A stretch of 64,000 bases of DNA. Origin: Vermamoeba vermiformis. Lineage: Eukaryota; Tubulinea; Echinamoebida. The stretch lies in NCBI GenBank assembly GCA_045837725.1, contig JBEWZL010000300.1:496001-560000 (forward strand). Reading direction: 5' to 3'. A model generated the notes under the pieces. That model had not been told where the DNA came from. It searched no databases and worked only from the letters and a program-made list of their open reading frames with translations. Shown in pieces: positions 22,724 through 36,192 of this stretch (within the stretch, counting starts at the first letter, position 1; each line of letters opens with the position of its first letter). The position numbers were made by a program, and so were the translations under genes.

Positions 22724-25035
22724 ATGGCAGACGACAAGGATAAGGCCTGGATTGAAGTCCAAAAGAAAGCCTTCACTCACTGGGTTAACACTACCCTCGA
22801 GGCTCGCCACAAGTCAATTACCAACTCTATCGAAGTTGATTTGGCAGATGGAGTTCTTGTTATAGATTTTGTCGAGTTGCTGATTGGAAATACGATTAAG
22901 ACTAAGTGGACTAAGACCCCTTCAAACAGAATTAACAAAATCGAAAACTCTTCAATCGCTCTTCGTTTCCTCAAGGACAATGGCGTTGAAGAAAGGATGT
23001 TGACTATATCCGCTGAAGAACTCGTCGACGGCAACTTAAAATTGATCCTCGGCTTCTGCTGGATGTTATTCAGAAAATTCAGAATTATGAACATGAAGGG
23101 ATCCGAAGGAAGTAAGTTATTTTTTTCTTAAATTTTAAACTTTAAAAAAAAGATTTTTGCGGTTGCGGATGTCGCTTCCCCAAGGCCCGCGAATTCGCTT
23201 CGTAGAATCTTAATAACATAATTTAATACCGGATCTATTCCTATTGGCGTAATCTCCCGCAAGGATTTTTTTGGTGCGGACAACTTTTTTAGAAATTTCA
23301 ACTTAAATTGCTTCTTTTACGCTCTGAAATTGTTTAAATATTATTATAGAGCTTATAAATATATTACATATGATATAGACAAATAATGTGAGCTTTTTAG
23401 ACAAGATTTTTGGTAGATATTTTTTGCAAATTAAGTTGGAAATTTAGCTTTAAATGCGTTTAAATATCGATCCATACATATTCGTGGTATTGTTAATATA
23501 TTTTAAACAATTTTTGATAGTCTAATAAATTACAAAATAAGTTTTTGCTACATCCGGAAATACTTGCAAAGAATACCCGAACTGACTTTGACGGCCTTAT
23601 TAACCGTATTTAACTATTATAGGCAACTCAGCTGAAGACGCATTGCTCAACTGGGTTAGGACCGAAACTGAAGGCTACAAGGGTGTCAAGATCGAAAACT
23701 TTGGAACTAGTTTCAACGACGGCTTGGCGTTCTTGGCCTTGGTGCACAAATTTGATCCTAATCTCTTCGACTACGACAGCACTTACGGCGCGCAACCCTC
23801 GTTGAAGAACGCTGAACAGGCGATCGAGTATGCTGAAAAGCATTTGGGCGTTCCTAAGTTGATTGAAGCTAAGGAACTCGTTGACGGTAAGTTATATCGA
23901 TATTTGAATATTATAGAGCGCTTAAGCGACGAGTTTTTGAGTTTTCTTTTTGCAAACCGAATCTGAATCTGGTTTTTTCTGTCAATAGGCAAAGTCGACA
24001 CTAGAGCCATCGTTTTGTACACTTCATTGTTCTTGCACGCCTTCAGAGCTACTGAAGAGAAGCGCAAGCTCGCTGAAGCTGCTAATGCCTCCAAAACCAA
24101 AGTTACTGGCCTCGAATCTGAATTGCAAAGTGCTTTGTCTGAGAAAGAGAGCCTCGAAAAGAAGTTTAAGGACTTGACTGCCGACCACGACTCTCTCAAG
24201 GTCAAGCTTCAAGAGTCTGAAGAAAAGACTGGCAAGGTAAGAAAAAATTTTTTTTGGGGTCGAATCCGATCTTACTTTAAAACGTTTATTAAGCTTAAAT
24301 GAATTGAAAATACGATACTAATCATGTATATGTAGCTGCAAAGCGAGAAGGAAGAATTGGAGCGTGAAGCCGAAGAGCTCCGCATGAAGTTCAACAGATT
24401 CAAGCAAAAGTACGACGAGCGAGAGAAGACTGACCTTATGGGCTTGGATCTCTTGCTTAAGAACATCCCTGAACACATTATCAACGTTAACGAATTGCAA
24501 GGCTTCTTGGAACTCGAACGTAAGTTCGCGAAATTTTATTTTGAGCCACATCCGCTAAGAAAATCTTTTTTTTGTGTACTACAAATCAGCCTTTATCAAA
24601 ATAATATCTGTAACGATATTATAGCAATTTTGATCAACTTTAAGCGCATATAAGCTCAAATTACTAATTTTCTTTTTCGCAGCATCCAAATCCATTCCGA
24701 AATTTAGCTTCCCTGAAGATTGGAACGGTCGCTTAGAGCAACTTAATAAGGCCGTCGTCACTGAGAACTCAGACCTCGACAAGGCAGTTAAGAACGCTGA
24801 AGGTGGCAAAGCTGCTAAAGAAGCCGCTTTATTCAAGGGAGATCTGAAAGAAAAGAAGGCATCAGACGTAAAACTTGACCTATCGGTAACAAAGACTAGT
24901 CCTAGGGGTGATGAAACTAAACACACACCTAGATCCGAAGCTGAATCTAAAAAGACCCCTAGAGCAGCAGATGACAAGAAAACTCCCCGCGGCGACGATA
25001 AGAAAGCCACTACTCCTCGCGATAAGAAGAAATAA
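22724..25035 (+). CDS. Cortexillin-like tandem calponin-homology protein
   Basis: Five exons (22724-23111, 23623-23886, 23989-24236, 24336-24519, 24683-25035) encode about 480 residues. CH1 begins at residue 9 (WIEVQKKAFTHWVNTTLEAR) and includes DGVLVIDFVELL. CH2 (NSAEDALLNWVRTETEGYKG, with FNDGLAFLALVHKFDP) ends in a type-2 helix before DTRAIVLYTSLFLHAF. A coiled coil follows (ASKTKVTGLESELQSALSEK, EKEELEREAEELRMKF), then a Lys/Pro-rich basic tail with repeated TPR and DDKK elements, ending PRDKKK. The layout of two actin-binding CH domains, a coiled coil and a basic PIP2-binding-like tail is that of cortexillins, actin-bundling proteins at the cleavage furrow and cortex. Intron 1 (511 nt) is unusually long. 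All joins keep the frame. Confidence 0.88.
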
Positions 25036-25753
25036 GGGAGTTTCACTATATTTATAATATATATCCCCATATAAATAACCCACACTTTTATTTTTATTTT
25101 TTTGTAACGGGATCTGGATCTTCGTTATAAGAAAATTAAAAAATCGACAATAACTGCCTTTGTATAATTTGATATAAGAAGAAAAGAATAATAATCGTCG
25201 AATAATATTTTCTTCTTGTTCAATATTTATAATAACCCAATCAAATTCTCCTCCCTTGTTTTTTTCTTTTGCAAGTAGTAAGATTTCTTATAATAAAGCC
25301 TATTTATTCTCTAATCAATGGCTCTATATACCTTATTATGCATCTCCATATTACCCTCTATTCAAACTAACAAAACAGATCTGGCTTTTTGTAACGACGT
25401 GGATGCAGCAACGCGGCCAAGCTATGGACTAACTACTAACGTCGATTATATTTCAATATTGATAGCAGGTTGGAGAAGAGGTTGAAGGCCCGAAAGCATG
25501 GTTGGAACGGAGTACACATTTTGAAGATCTGGTTGCGCAGCTGGCTGTGGATGTAAGTAATCAGAAAGCTATAATATGCTGGTAATCAAGACGTACAATT
25601 AACCTTTTGATCGAAGAGCACGAGTAGGATGCGATGGCTGTTCACTTGCACAGTGGAGCACGAGCTGCTTGGAGAATGCTTTTTAGATAAAACGCACTAG
25701 GACTACTTTACTAGACTCCAAACAATAAGGTACAATAACGAGCAGTCATATTA
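25036..25753. other. Intergenic with a possible small spliced gene
   Basis: An open frame from ATG 25318 (MALYTLLCISILPSIQT, signal-peptide-like) runs to about 25483. A separate plus-strand pair of exons follows: about 25471-25553 (VGEEVEGPKAWLERSTHFED) joined through a 62-66 nt GTAAGT intron to a terminal exon ending FLDKTH with a stop at about 25694. I could not join the first part to the second in frame. This may be a short gene with an unseen exon, or chance. Confidence 0.3.
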
Positions 25754-28700
25754 TTATTCAATAATCACGGTGGCTGTATCGGAGTCACCGAAATTGTCAA
25801 TTTTGTACATCTCTTCGACGTGACAGCTTGGCATCGTGTAGACTCCTATCGAACACATTATTAGTCGCTCAAATCATATCTAATATATCATAGTAGGGTC
25901 TTAAAATAGCAACATACCTTTACGAAGAGCGAGAGCCTTGTACGAGTATATATTTCGACCGTAAAAGTTGTCGGCAAACGCATCCACTCCATCAAGACGA
26001 ATATCAATGTGACTCCACGCACTTCAATAGTATGTATAGCGTTAGTATTGATTATAACTGGATGATTAGTGTTTTTACTAACCTTGATCCGGACCTATAA
26101 TAACGGTGTTCACTGCGCAATTTTTCAAGAGGCTGTTTTACGCGAATAGGTTAGCAATCGAATATAACAATACGAGTGTTATTAATATGATAGTACCTCG
26201 AGACCGGCAGCTACAGGGTCCTGAACAGCAAAGAACTTGGTGGTGTCGTAATGAATGTCCTGTACAATCACTTCAACTGCGACATGTGCGCCGTGTTTGA
26301 CACGATACACGGTGCGACCGTCTTTTTGTTCCACTTTGACGTCGTTTGGATTTTCAATGCCGTACAATCGTCGATCGATGGTGTATCTGTCCTTGAGTGG
26401 TTTCTCACCGACCTTTGAATCGAGCTTTAATTGCGCGCTGTACCACACTGGAGCACCGGTCTGTAGTACCAACACATTAGTTATTTGTCGCAAGCAATAG
26501 GTTCTGTTACGCACCAGCTGCAAAGTTAATTGCGGCAAAGACTTGATGTCGACAGACGGGTCGATGCGAGCTTTCAGTGAAGAGGTACCAGGGATCAACT
26601 CGCCAAGGTAACGCTTGCCGAGCCACACTTTGACCTTGTACTCGCCACCAATGTCTTTCTCGACCTTTTCGTAGTACTGCGCGAGTGCAATCAAGCTCCA
26701 CATGTTGGCGTTAGTGTGGTACCAGTGACCGTTCACTCGGTTGTTCAACAACTCGCCCGTAGTTCGAGTCAGCAAGTCAGCATCTGTATCAGACAGTAAG
26801 CGATGCTAATTCATTCATATTTGTTCGTACCTTTGAACGTGTCCTTGTTCTCGAGCAGGGCAAGAATGGTCAAACTGCACAACTTTGGAGTGTTGCACAG
26901 CATGGACCAGGTGCTGTCACCTTCCTCGGTGTCTGACAAAGCTGAAGAAATGGACTTTTGAACTTTCTTGGCCTATTCGATATATAGATCCTCGTAAGTC
27001 ACAGTCGAAAATTAATAGGATGGGCGAACGTACCAAAGTGTCAATGAGTTTGGTCTCAGGAATTGACGCAAAGAACGCGAGTGCCTGTGAATGTTAGTTG
27101 GGACCAGACTAACGTTAATTTAATGGCAGTTGACTTACCAAGACGCTTTTGGCTGATTTGCCCAGTGTTTTAATCTTTTCAACAAGCTCCTTGGTCAATC
27201 CATCCTTCATCAAGTGCAAAACGTACGCGGCGTATCCCACTTCAACGGTGTCTTTTTTGGCGTTCTCGACGATGTCCTTCACGTACTCTTTGCAGTTGTA
27301 CAAGAGAGCGCTTGACACTTCAAACCTCGCTACAAAGAATACCGTCAGCACGAAAAGAGGTGCCAGAATGAGATTGGATTCGTACCTGATTTTGCCAAGG
27401 CCAACGCATGGGCCACTTGAACATTGACGTATGAATAGTCGTTGTGGCCGCTGCTCCAATACGCGAACCTGCCGTTGCCCATATGACGCAAACTCAGCGC
27501 CCTCACGTAGTCCTTGATATTCGCGTTGATCTCGTGGGCCGATTTTTGATTGGGAGTGCGCACGAATGAGCCTAAGGTCAAGTACGGCAAGGCTACGAGC
27601 AATTGTGAAGACATTTGTTCGCTGCACAGGTGACGATAGTCGCCAAGGTACGTCAAGGCATCTGATCGAGATTTAAATTTCCATATTAGGAAATGTGAAA
27701 GATATGTTGTTGTACGTACCGACACCTTGAGACAAGATCGATGGTGAAATATTGATGTTGATTTCACCAGTGCCAAGAATGTGCTCGTTAATGCTGATCG
27801 TATGAGCACCTGTCTCGTTCTTTTTGTCAAATCTGCCGAAGACGCTTCTTCGCACGCTGAGCGATTTGACTCTGACTGGGAATTCAATTGCGTCACTACG
27901 CTCAACTTCACCACTCGCCCTGCCCACAGCAACGACCTGCAAAGATAAGTTAATGCTACGACACACTTAGACTAAGTCGTACTTGAATAGCGCCATCAAG
28001 GTACTCAGCAGCAGTCAAATCGAATTCGACTGAAGTGCTCGAATTAGCTTTTATCGTGCCGCTGAACCCGTGCGCACCAGTGACCGTCAATGACTTGGTT
28101 CTGGCAGCCACTTTGAAGTGAATGTCGTGTTCTTGTCTGTTGTAAAGTGTCACGGGGAACGATGTCTTGTCACCGATGCACAAGTGTCTGAGCACGAGCG
28201 TGCTGATCGAGAACGGCTTTGTCACATTGAACACGCTTTCTTGCTTCGAAGCAACTGTTGCTCCAATCGCGAGAGCGAAGATCTTGTAGCGCTTGAGCTC
28301 AGTCGGTGCCTCAAACTCAAAGCTCGTTGCCTTGCTGCCTTTAGTGACATTGACAGTCTTGAAAAAGGCAAGTGGTCCATTGCTCTTTCGCACGGTAATG
28401 GGCGTAGCTTCTTGTGTCGAAACAGAACCACCTCCACCGTCACCACGCAGTCTCAGAACAAGGTAGATTTTAGATCCAGGGAGCACGCCTTGGTCCTCCA
28501 ACGTCCTGCACGGCATTCGTAAGAAATAGTTGCCTCAGATTGGTTGTCAACAATTTCGTACCTGTCATCCATTAGCATCTTTCCAAAATAGATCAGACGT
28601 GCTTGGTCAGGTGGAATTCCGGATTGTTCTTCTAACGCTCTTTTTAGCTCCATCAACGTCATGTCTTTGTGCCAAGTAATGGGAACCTCTGAATAGAAGA

Positions 28701-31700
28701 GGTGAGTGTAATTCTTTGAATGAAGTCCTTGATCGGATACTCACGTCTGCCCGTCAAAGTTACGACATAAACTACTCGAGTTGCTGTCCAACCGCATTGT
28801 CGACTGGTGGATGGCACTGCACGGAGTATTATTAATAACACATTAACTCGAAGCCAAGAGTCGCAGTCTATTTTTTACCTGTGAGTGAAGTATGGGCCTT
28901 GTACTGCGTCTTTTTCTTGTTCAAGTATTCCATGGGGTGCTCCAGCTCATACTTGGCCAGCTTCAAAACAGCATCATCGACCGCCCAGACAGTCATTTTG
29001 ACGTCTTCGTTGAGTGGTTGATCAAACTCGCAAGTAACTTGGCTCTTCTCTGCAGGTCCCAGAAGCTTGTTGACGTTCACTGAAAACTTGACATCTCGAT
29101 CGGATCGAATATTCAAAGTGGTAGATCCAATGAGATTCAGGTGACTAAAAGAAGTTAGTGCATGTTCCGGTAGACTTTGGCTTACATTTCTTGCCCTTCA
29201 ACCGAAGCACCAAAGCCAATAATTGAGCAGTAGACTGAAGCTCTCGGGGCCAAGTTATTGTGAAGAGGAATATCGATGGAGAAGTCTCCATTGTCGTCCA
29301 AAGTTTTCGAGATCTTAAGCAATTCGTGTGCTTTGACGTACACATTACACAGTCCGCGTTTGAAATACGTTGGCAAGCCGGTAACTGTAACTTTGGCGAT
29401 CTCATTGGCAACGTACTCGTTCTTATCGAGAGTGACCACAACATTTGACTTCGGCGCCACGTCATTCGCAATACCGAACACTTCAGAGCGTGCTGATGTG
29501 ACGTCTAATAACCCAGTTAGTACTGTCGTTGCTTTGTAGCATGAGACTTACTTCCGTGACTATCGGAGACGTAGGCTTGAATGAAGTATTCTCCCGGTTG
29601 CAAAGCGACAGGAATAGATTCACCTCTGTGAACTTGCTTCACGAACTCCTTGACAACAGAAATCTTTTGGTGCACTTTGGACCAGACCTCAAAGTACACA
29701 TTGGCGCCGTCAACGATCGCATTGTTCTCGTCGATAACGATGGCTTCGAACGAAAAAGGAAACGCGGCGCTGAATACTTGGTCTCGCTTAATGTTAATAC
29801 CAACGGCAAGACCAACAGGGCGAAGATTGGCCACGTGATTTCCATTCAACCGCTCACCGTTCTTTAACTGAGTATCTGCCTTGTATTCAATCGACACGAG
29901 ACTGGTTGAGTTTTGGACATTGAACGATGATTTGATGCGCGATGAGCCTCCCAATTCAACGTTGATTTTCTAGCACTTGTTAGTGTCAAGTCAATCAATA
30001 GTATATATCAATGCTTACGGCCAATGGGTCGATGACAACAGAGGAGAAAGGCGCGGAGTAGAACAAAAATTCGGGGTACTCGGGTAAGGACATGGCATCG
30101 CTACGAAAGTGTTAAAGAGTGAAATTGTTATAAATAAATATTACCTCTTAACAACGAAGCTTCCAGTGGTTGTAGCGCCAGTTACATCATCGCCGATGAA
30201 GGATTTGACCTCCGTATCGATATTCACCGTCTTGCTGGAAATATCTTGAGAAGATGACACAAGCACCTATTATCCCATGTTAGAGCCGTAGTAAAAATGA
30301 TATGACCAGTGAAAAAAACTTACTTCGTTATCGGGAACTCTGAACTCCTTGATCGGGAACTTAATCTGATGACAAACTTCGTCGTCGTACAAGAAACTGA
30401 CTTCGCCACTAATACAAACGCAAGGGTTAATTCACCACGCATCAACTCCGGTGCTACTTACACTCCAGGGTAAGCCGAAGTAGGGACTTGAACCTCGAAG
30501 TCGAAGCTTGGCGAACTTGAAAAAAAGGTTAAAAATGAAACTTATATCGACACCTTAGCTTACCTTTTTGCATCAACAGCACCCTTTGATATTTCAGAAC
30601 CATGTCCGTCTTTCACTACGTATCTCAAGTTATGGCCGAGATAACCTCCCTCTGCAGTGCGAGCGAATCCAATGATGTGAGCCTTCTCGCCAGGTTGGTA
30701 TAATCCGCGGTCAGTAGTAGCGTACAGGTCAATTTTCTGCGCATTTCCTCCAGCTACTACCTCGGGAACGTTGAACACGGCCCAATCACCATTAGCCACG
30801 ACTTTAAAACTCGTCACTAGCTGCTGTTAGTACAAACTAATGGTGCGTGTGATAGTGTCTTACCATTAGCTGGGATAATTGGCTTATCTTTGACGGAAAC
30901 GAACTCGCCCTTCTCATTGGCGTACACGATTGTTGGGTTGCTAATAGGCTTCAAATCTTTAGTGTAAGCAGTGCTGAAACAAATAAACAGTTAGATGATA
31001 CGTAAAAATAACAAGTCGTAGTAAAACTAACTTACATTTCGATGCCGTTTTCGTGCGCAAAAGTGTCAACGATCCAATCTGTCTTTTGTACAAAAAATGT
31101 TGCTTGATTTGGAATAGTAATCGCTAACAGCCTAAAAACTCAACTTAGTATTCGTATCAAAATTTAATTTAACGTTTGTTACGCACTTTTGCTCGGGCGA
31201 GAAATACCGTTCCAAATCGATAGTGAAGATTTGCATCTCGTGATTCAGGTCAGGCAGCACAATGTCACCGCCACCAACACTAGCACCCACTTGCGGCACT
31301 AAGTGCTGATCAAACGAGGCGTTGCAAATCGAGTACTCGTACTTCAACGAGGCAGCAATCATTTGCAATGAGGGTGTAGCGACGTTAGTGATCTTTGCGT
31401 TGCCAGTAGGCATGCATAATATTCCTCGAAATTTCTTGTACTTGCGAGTATAATCGCTGCCGAGGATTGTTCCGTCAGCGCTCATCAAAGAACTCTTGAA
31501 AGTCACTTCAAACTCCATTTCCTTTTGTGGGACCTTAACGCAGATCTGATCACCTTGTACGATAATATCTTCAACGTCAGTAGTCACGCGGATATAATCC
31601 TTGATGGTCGCAACGCATTCGGGGTGAATTGGGGTGGAGAATTGAAAACACGGGTTTGTGTTGATCGGGATGTGGAACCATTGCAAAGGTCGAATAGTGA

Positions 31701-33169
31701 ACGTGGAAGTAATCTATAATATCCTGATTAGAACGATCTATATCGAAACAGAAAAGTAGTCTTACGGAAGTGCTCCGCTTGATGCCTTTTGATGGCAAGG
31801 GTCCTTCGTCGGAGTGACTTCCGGAGTCCAAGATGAACGTCAGTTCTGGACTGCTGAGCGGCCATTTCTCAGGCTGTAAGAACAACACGCTCACTCCGCT
31901 TTCTTTAGCTTTTTCATACGCAGCGATGATTGACGGAGTTTTGTACAGGGTTTTGATGTCTTCAGTTGGAGTGTATGGCTTCATCGCGACATCTACACAA
32001 TAAATCGGAATCTTGCTCTTAATTCGCTGGTTGAATATAACCATGACAACGGGACTCATCGTGGTCTCAATATGCCTGTTAAGCAAAGTCTTAGCTCGGG
32101 TCGGATGTGACGCCTCTCAAGATCTTTTCGAGACTTACACGGAGTCAATATTCACGACTGCAGTCGAAAAAGTGAATTCTTTTTTCGGTTGTTCTTTTGT
32201 TCCATCTTCAAGGACGATTGAACCCAGGGACAGCTTGAACTCGGTAGATCCAGGGAATCGATTGGCACTGTAGATCACTCGGGTTGGACTCACCCATATC
32301 CACTATCATGTAATATTATTGTTAATACGAAGGAGTAGTTAATGTTTTGACGCTACCTTTCCTTCGGGCAGTTCCGGTTTGGATTTGACATGGAAGTCCA
32401 TTTGTTGGACGGGCTGATTAAACTCAAAAGCCAGAAATTGTTTTCCAGCTCCATAGTCTAAGAATGAGTCGTATATTCGCAGAGGCTTTTGAGACTTTTG
32501 CACTTTGCCCTTTGAACTCTTGCCGGATTCGCTCCGCAAAATATTTTCTACCGTAGGAAGCGGTGCTGCATCATTAGAAATCTTAGATTGCGCGCCTTCC
32601 ATTTGAGGTAATCGGTTGAGCAGCGCTGTACATTCTTCAGAACTCAATTCTTCATGCTAGTCAACGTCTTAGTCGTGGATCGAAAAAAATTGGTTTCGAA
32701 TTAATACCAGCACTTACCTTTGTAGTAGCGTCTAAATCTTGTCCTACTGATTCGTGTTTTACGCTCAAAATAGCACCGTTACGGCAAACAAGGTCACCAC
32801 TGACACCGATCGAGTTTAATTTTAGATATTTTGAAGTTGAGTTGCTCAAAAATATTACTTACGCTTGAAGAGAGTAGACACTTGCGCGGTAATACTAAAG
32901 ATACGCAAAGATTAATTCCGTTAAAAGGATCCACAAGAAAAAAATAAATTATTGAAATTTAATTTTACCTTAAACGTCATTGATGCGTATGCTGATATAT
33001 CGATTTTGTCGATAAGGTCTTGGTTAAGCAAAAATATATCGTCAGTTTTGAAGACCTCACGAAGCTTCTGCTGAATCCGATCGCATGTTGGGCTGGAATT
33101 CAGAGTAACAGTCTTCGGCTCGGAGAGTCCCGATGCAGTGATCTCCTGCACTGATATATTAGTGGTCAT
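25754..33169 (-). CDS. Bacterial-type alpha-2-macroglobulin with internal ubiquitin-like domain
   Basis: About 27 exons encode roughly 1,900 residues. The MG domains follow the bacterial order: WIWVSPTRVIYSANRFPGST, VMVIFNQRI, then TTDRGLYQPGEKAHIIGFAR (MG2/3), LDKNEYVANEIAKVTVTGLP and the pre-bait WAVDDAVLKLAKYELEHP. A 76-residue ubiquitin-like domain follows at 28778-28439. Then come VRKSNGPLAFFK, the element after the bait region in bacterial homologues, and the thioester-domain motif HLCSEQMSS, with the C-x-E-Q residues intact. Further on are alpha-helical repeats (NDYSYVNVQVAHALALAKSG, HTNANMWSLIALAQYYEKVE) and a C-terminal receptor-like domain ending TATVIIE. The N-terminus (MTTNISVQEITASGLSEP) is not a signal peptide or lipobox, so the protein is predicted to be cytosolic, unlike known A2Ms. 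The family traps proteases through bait cleavage and covalent thioester attachment. A divergent promoter is shared with 33445. Confidence 0.88.
27615..27626 (-). other. Thioester motif C-S-E-Q of the A2M protein
   Basis: The minus strand reads TGC AGC GAA CAA within GDYRHLCSEQMSS, in the first helices of the alpha/alpha-toroid domain. Cys and Gln, the two residues forming the internal thioester in this family, are both present, with the Glu between them. It lies about 330 codons after the ubiquitin-like insertion. Confidence 0.85.
28439..28778 (-). other. Ubiquitin-like domain inside the A2M protein
   Basis: Three exon pieces separated by introns of about 56-58 nt give exactly 76 residues that align with ubiquitin without a gap: RVVYVVTLTGRQVPITWHKD, then MTLMELKRALEEQSGIPPDQ, ARLIYFGKMLMDDRTLEDQG, and VLPGSKIYLVLRLRGD. 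The conserved GIPPDQ, RLI, GK (K48 position), RTL and LVLRLRG are all present. Ubiquitin's final Gly-Gly is Gly-Asp, followed by Gly-Gly-Gly-Gly. Position 11 is Arg and position 63 is not Lys. Both flanks continue in frame into A2M sequence. Confidence 0.92.
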
Positions 33170-33444
33170 TGTGTTGTTTGATTGATCATAATAAATAAAA
33201 ATCCGGTTGTAATTTAAAGCCGTTAGAAGACCGTGACTAACGTGGAAATTTCTCGTGTGAGTGACACGTCAGGCCTTTCCTTCGAACCTTCTATAAAAAT
33301 ATCTTAGATTAGATCAATTTAAGTGTTTCTAGAAGCGCTTCTTGGCTTGCGAGTGGAGAATTTTTTCGGCGCCGAGTTATTTTGGGTTCAGAATCGAATA
33401 TCATTTCAATAGTCGGCAACAACCAAGCATTCTATAATATTATA
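33170..33444. promoter_or_regulatory. Divergent promoter, A2M / DUF-type gene
   Basis: 275 bp separates the start codons of the leftward A2M gene and the rightward small gene, so both must start from it. No conserved motif was recognised. Confidence 0.5.
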
Positions 33445-34455
33445 ATGGCCAATCATATGATTCAACTTACGCAGCTGCCTCAGTCAGCAGAAGAGTTCGA
33501 AGCAATGCGGAACCAAATGGCAACCACCCCGCAAGGAGGCGCTGCCATGTTCGTGCTTGCCATGGTTGGTACGTGCATTTTATCTAAATATGAAGTATTA
33601 AAGTATGAAACGGGCTTCGGTTCTGGTTAAAGTAATTCGGCCGTTAAGTTTCTTAAGAACGAGCTCCAATAATTTCAAAATATTAGGATTAATTATATTT
33701 CTATCTAGTTTACAGCCAAACCCGCGATCTGGGCCTTCAATGCCTGCTTTTGATGACGGATCAAGCGAATATTACTCAGGACAACGGTGCTGGGTCGTAC
33801 AAAGGTTATCGATTGAATAGCTCGAAAATTAACGATTGGGATAGCCGATTGGGAGGTGCTGTAAGTATATAATTCAGCATTAAACGTAGAAAATTTGGAA
33901 TTCCGGTTCGGCGTTAGCGATCAGGTCCAAAAATGCTTAGACCTTAAATTTGACATTAATACTCTCCAATCCTCGAATGATATAATAGTATCTATCAGAT
34001 ATTACGTACCTAGGACTTAACTCAATTTACTGTCGCTATTTTTACTGCAACTGCTTTAAATTTAATTAACGATACTCAACGTATTATTAATACCTGTTTT
34101 GCACAGAACACTCATATTGCTCGTACTTACATTTTGGGCACGAGCAACGTTAACAACTACGTCTTGCCTGCCATCCCCTGGACTGTCGAGATCGAGATCG
34201 GTAAAAACAAGTACGCACCTGTCACTGATACACAAGCCAAACTATTCATTCGCTGCACTGGTGCCGATACTATGAGGTATGTATCTTTTTCTCTATTGAA
34301 GCGACATGAGCATTTCGAAAAGTAAATCCAATTTTGTACTTACTTGGTACAGACCAATGACGTTGCACAAGAATGACAAAGGCATTTGGAAGGCTCAGGA
34401 ATGGTCGTCGTTGCAGGTTGGTGTTAAAGGTCCTCCCGCCATCGATCCGTTGTAA
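33445..34455 (+). CDS. Small DUF protein, DUF6935-like (tentative)
   Basis: Four exons: 33445 to about 33569, about 33711-33858, about 34108-34275 and about 34353-34455. The roughly 182-residue product begins MANHMIQLTQLPQSAEEFEA. Exon 2 must use the TCTAG acceptor (not the TTTACAG six bases later) to keep frame, giving VVYSQTRDLGLQCLLLMTDQ. Later segments include KGYRLNSSKINDWDSRLGGA, YILGTSNVNNYVLPAIPW and LHKNDKGIWKAQEWSSLQVG, ending PPAIDPL. No signal peptide or membrane segment is present. The LTQLPQ start with an AAMFVLAMV helix, a central Asn/Gly-rich core and a Trp-rich C-terminus recalls a widespread bacterial and protist domain of unknown function (DUF6935-type). That name is from memory and tentative. 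Confidence 0.75.
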
Positions 34456-34545
34456 GGTACGAGAAGATGCAGATCAGCTAACTTACACTTTATTATCCGA
34501 CCTGATAAATGCGCTTATTGCACATAATACGGAATTAACAGTATT

Positions 34546-36030
<1,485 letters not shown>

Positions 36031-36192
36031 GGCGATAGCAAATGTTTCCTCGTAGAATGAGTTAAATGATATAAAGCACTGCCTCTAATACGTGACGTGC
36101 TATTGTAAGCAGTTGTGAGCTAAATACATTTAAATAAATAAATAAAACGAAACAAGAAATAAAATCGGGTTCACAACCGAGAAAACTCGCTT

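Noticed and set aside
2384-23235. CCGGATC/GATCCGG occurring in several introns (2384, 8768, 9366, 12851, 23229)
   Set aside because: A rough expectation for a 7-mer in 64 kb on both strands is several copies, and others fall in exons. The excess is too small to call a motif.
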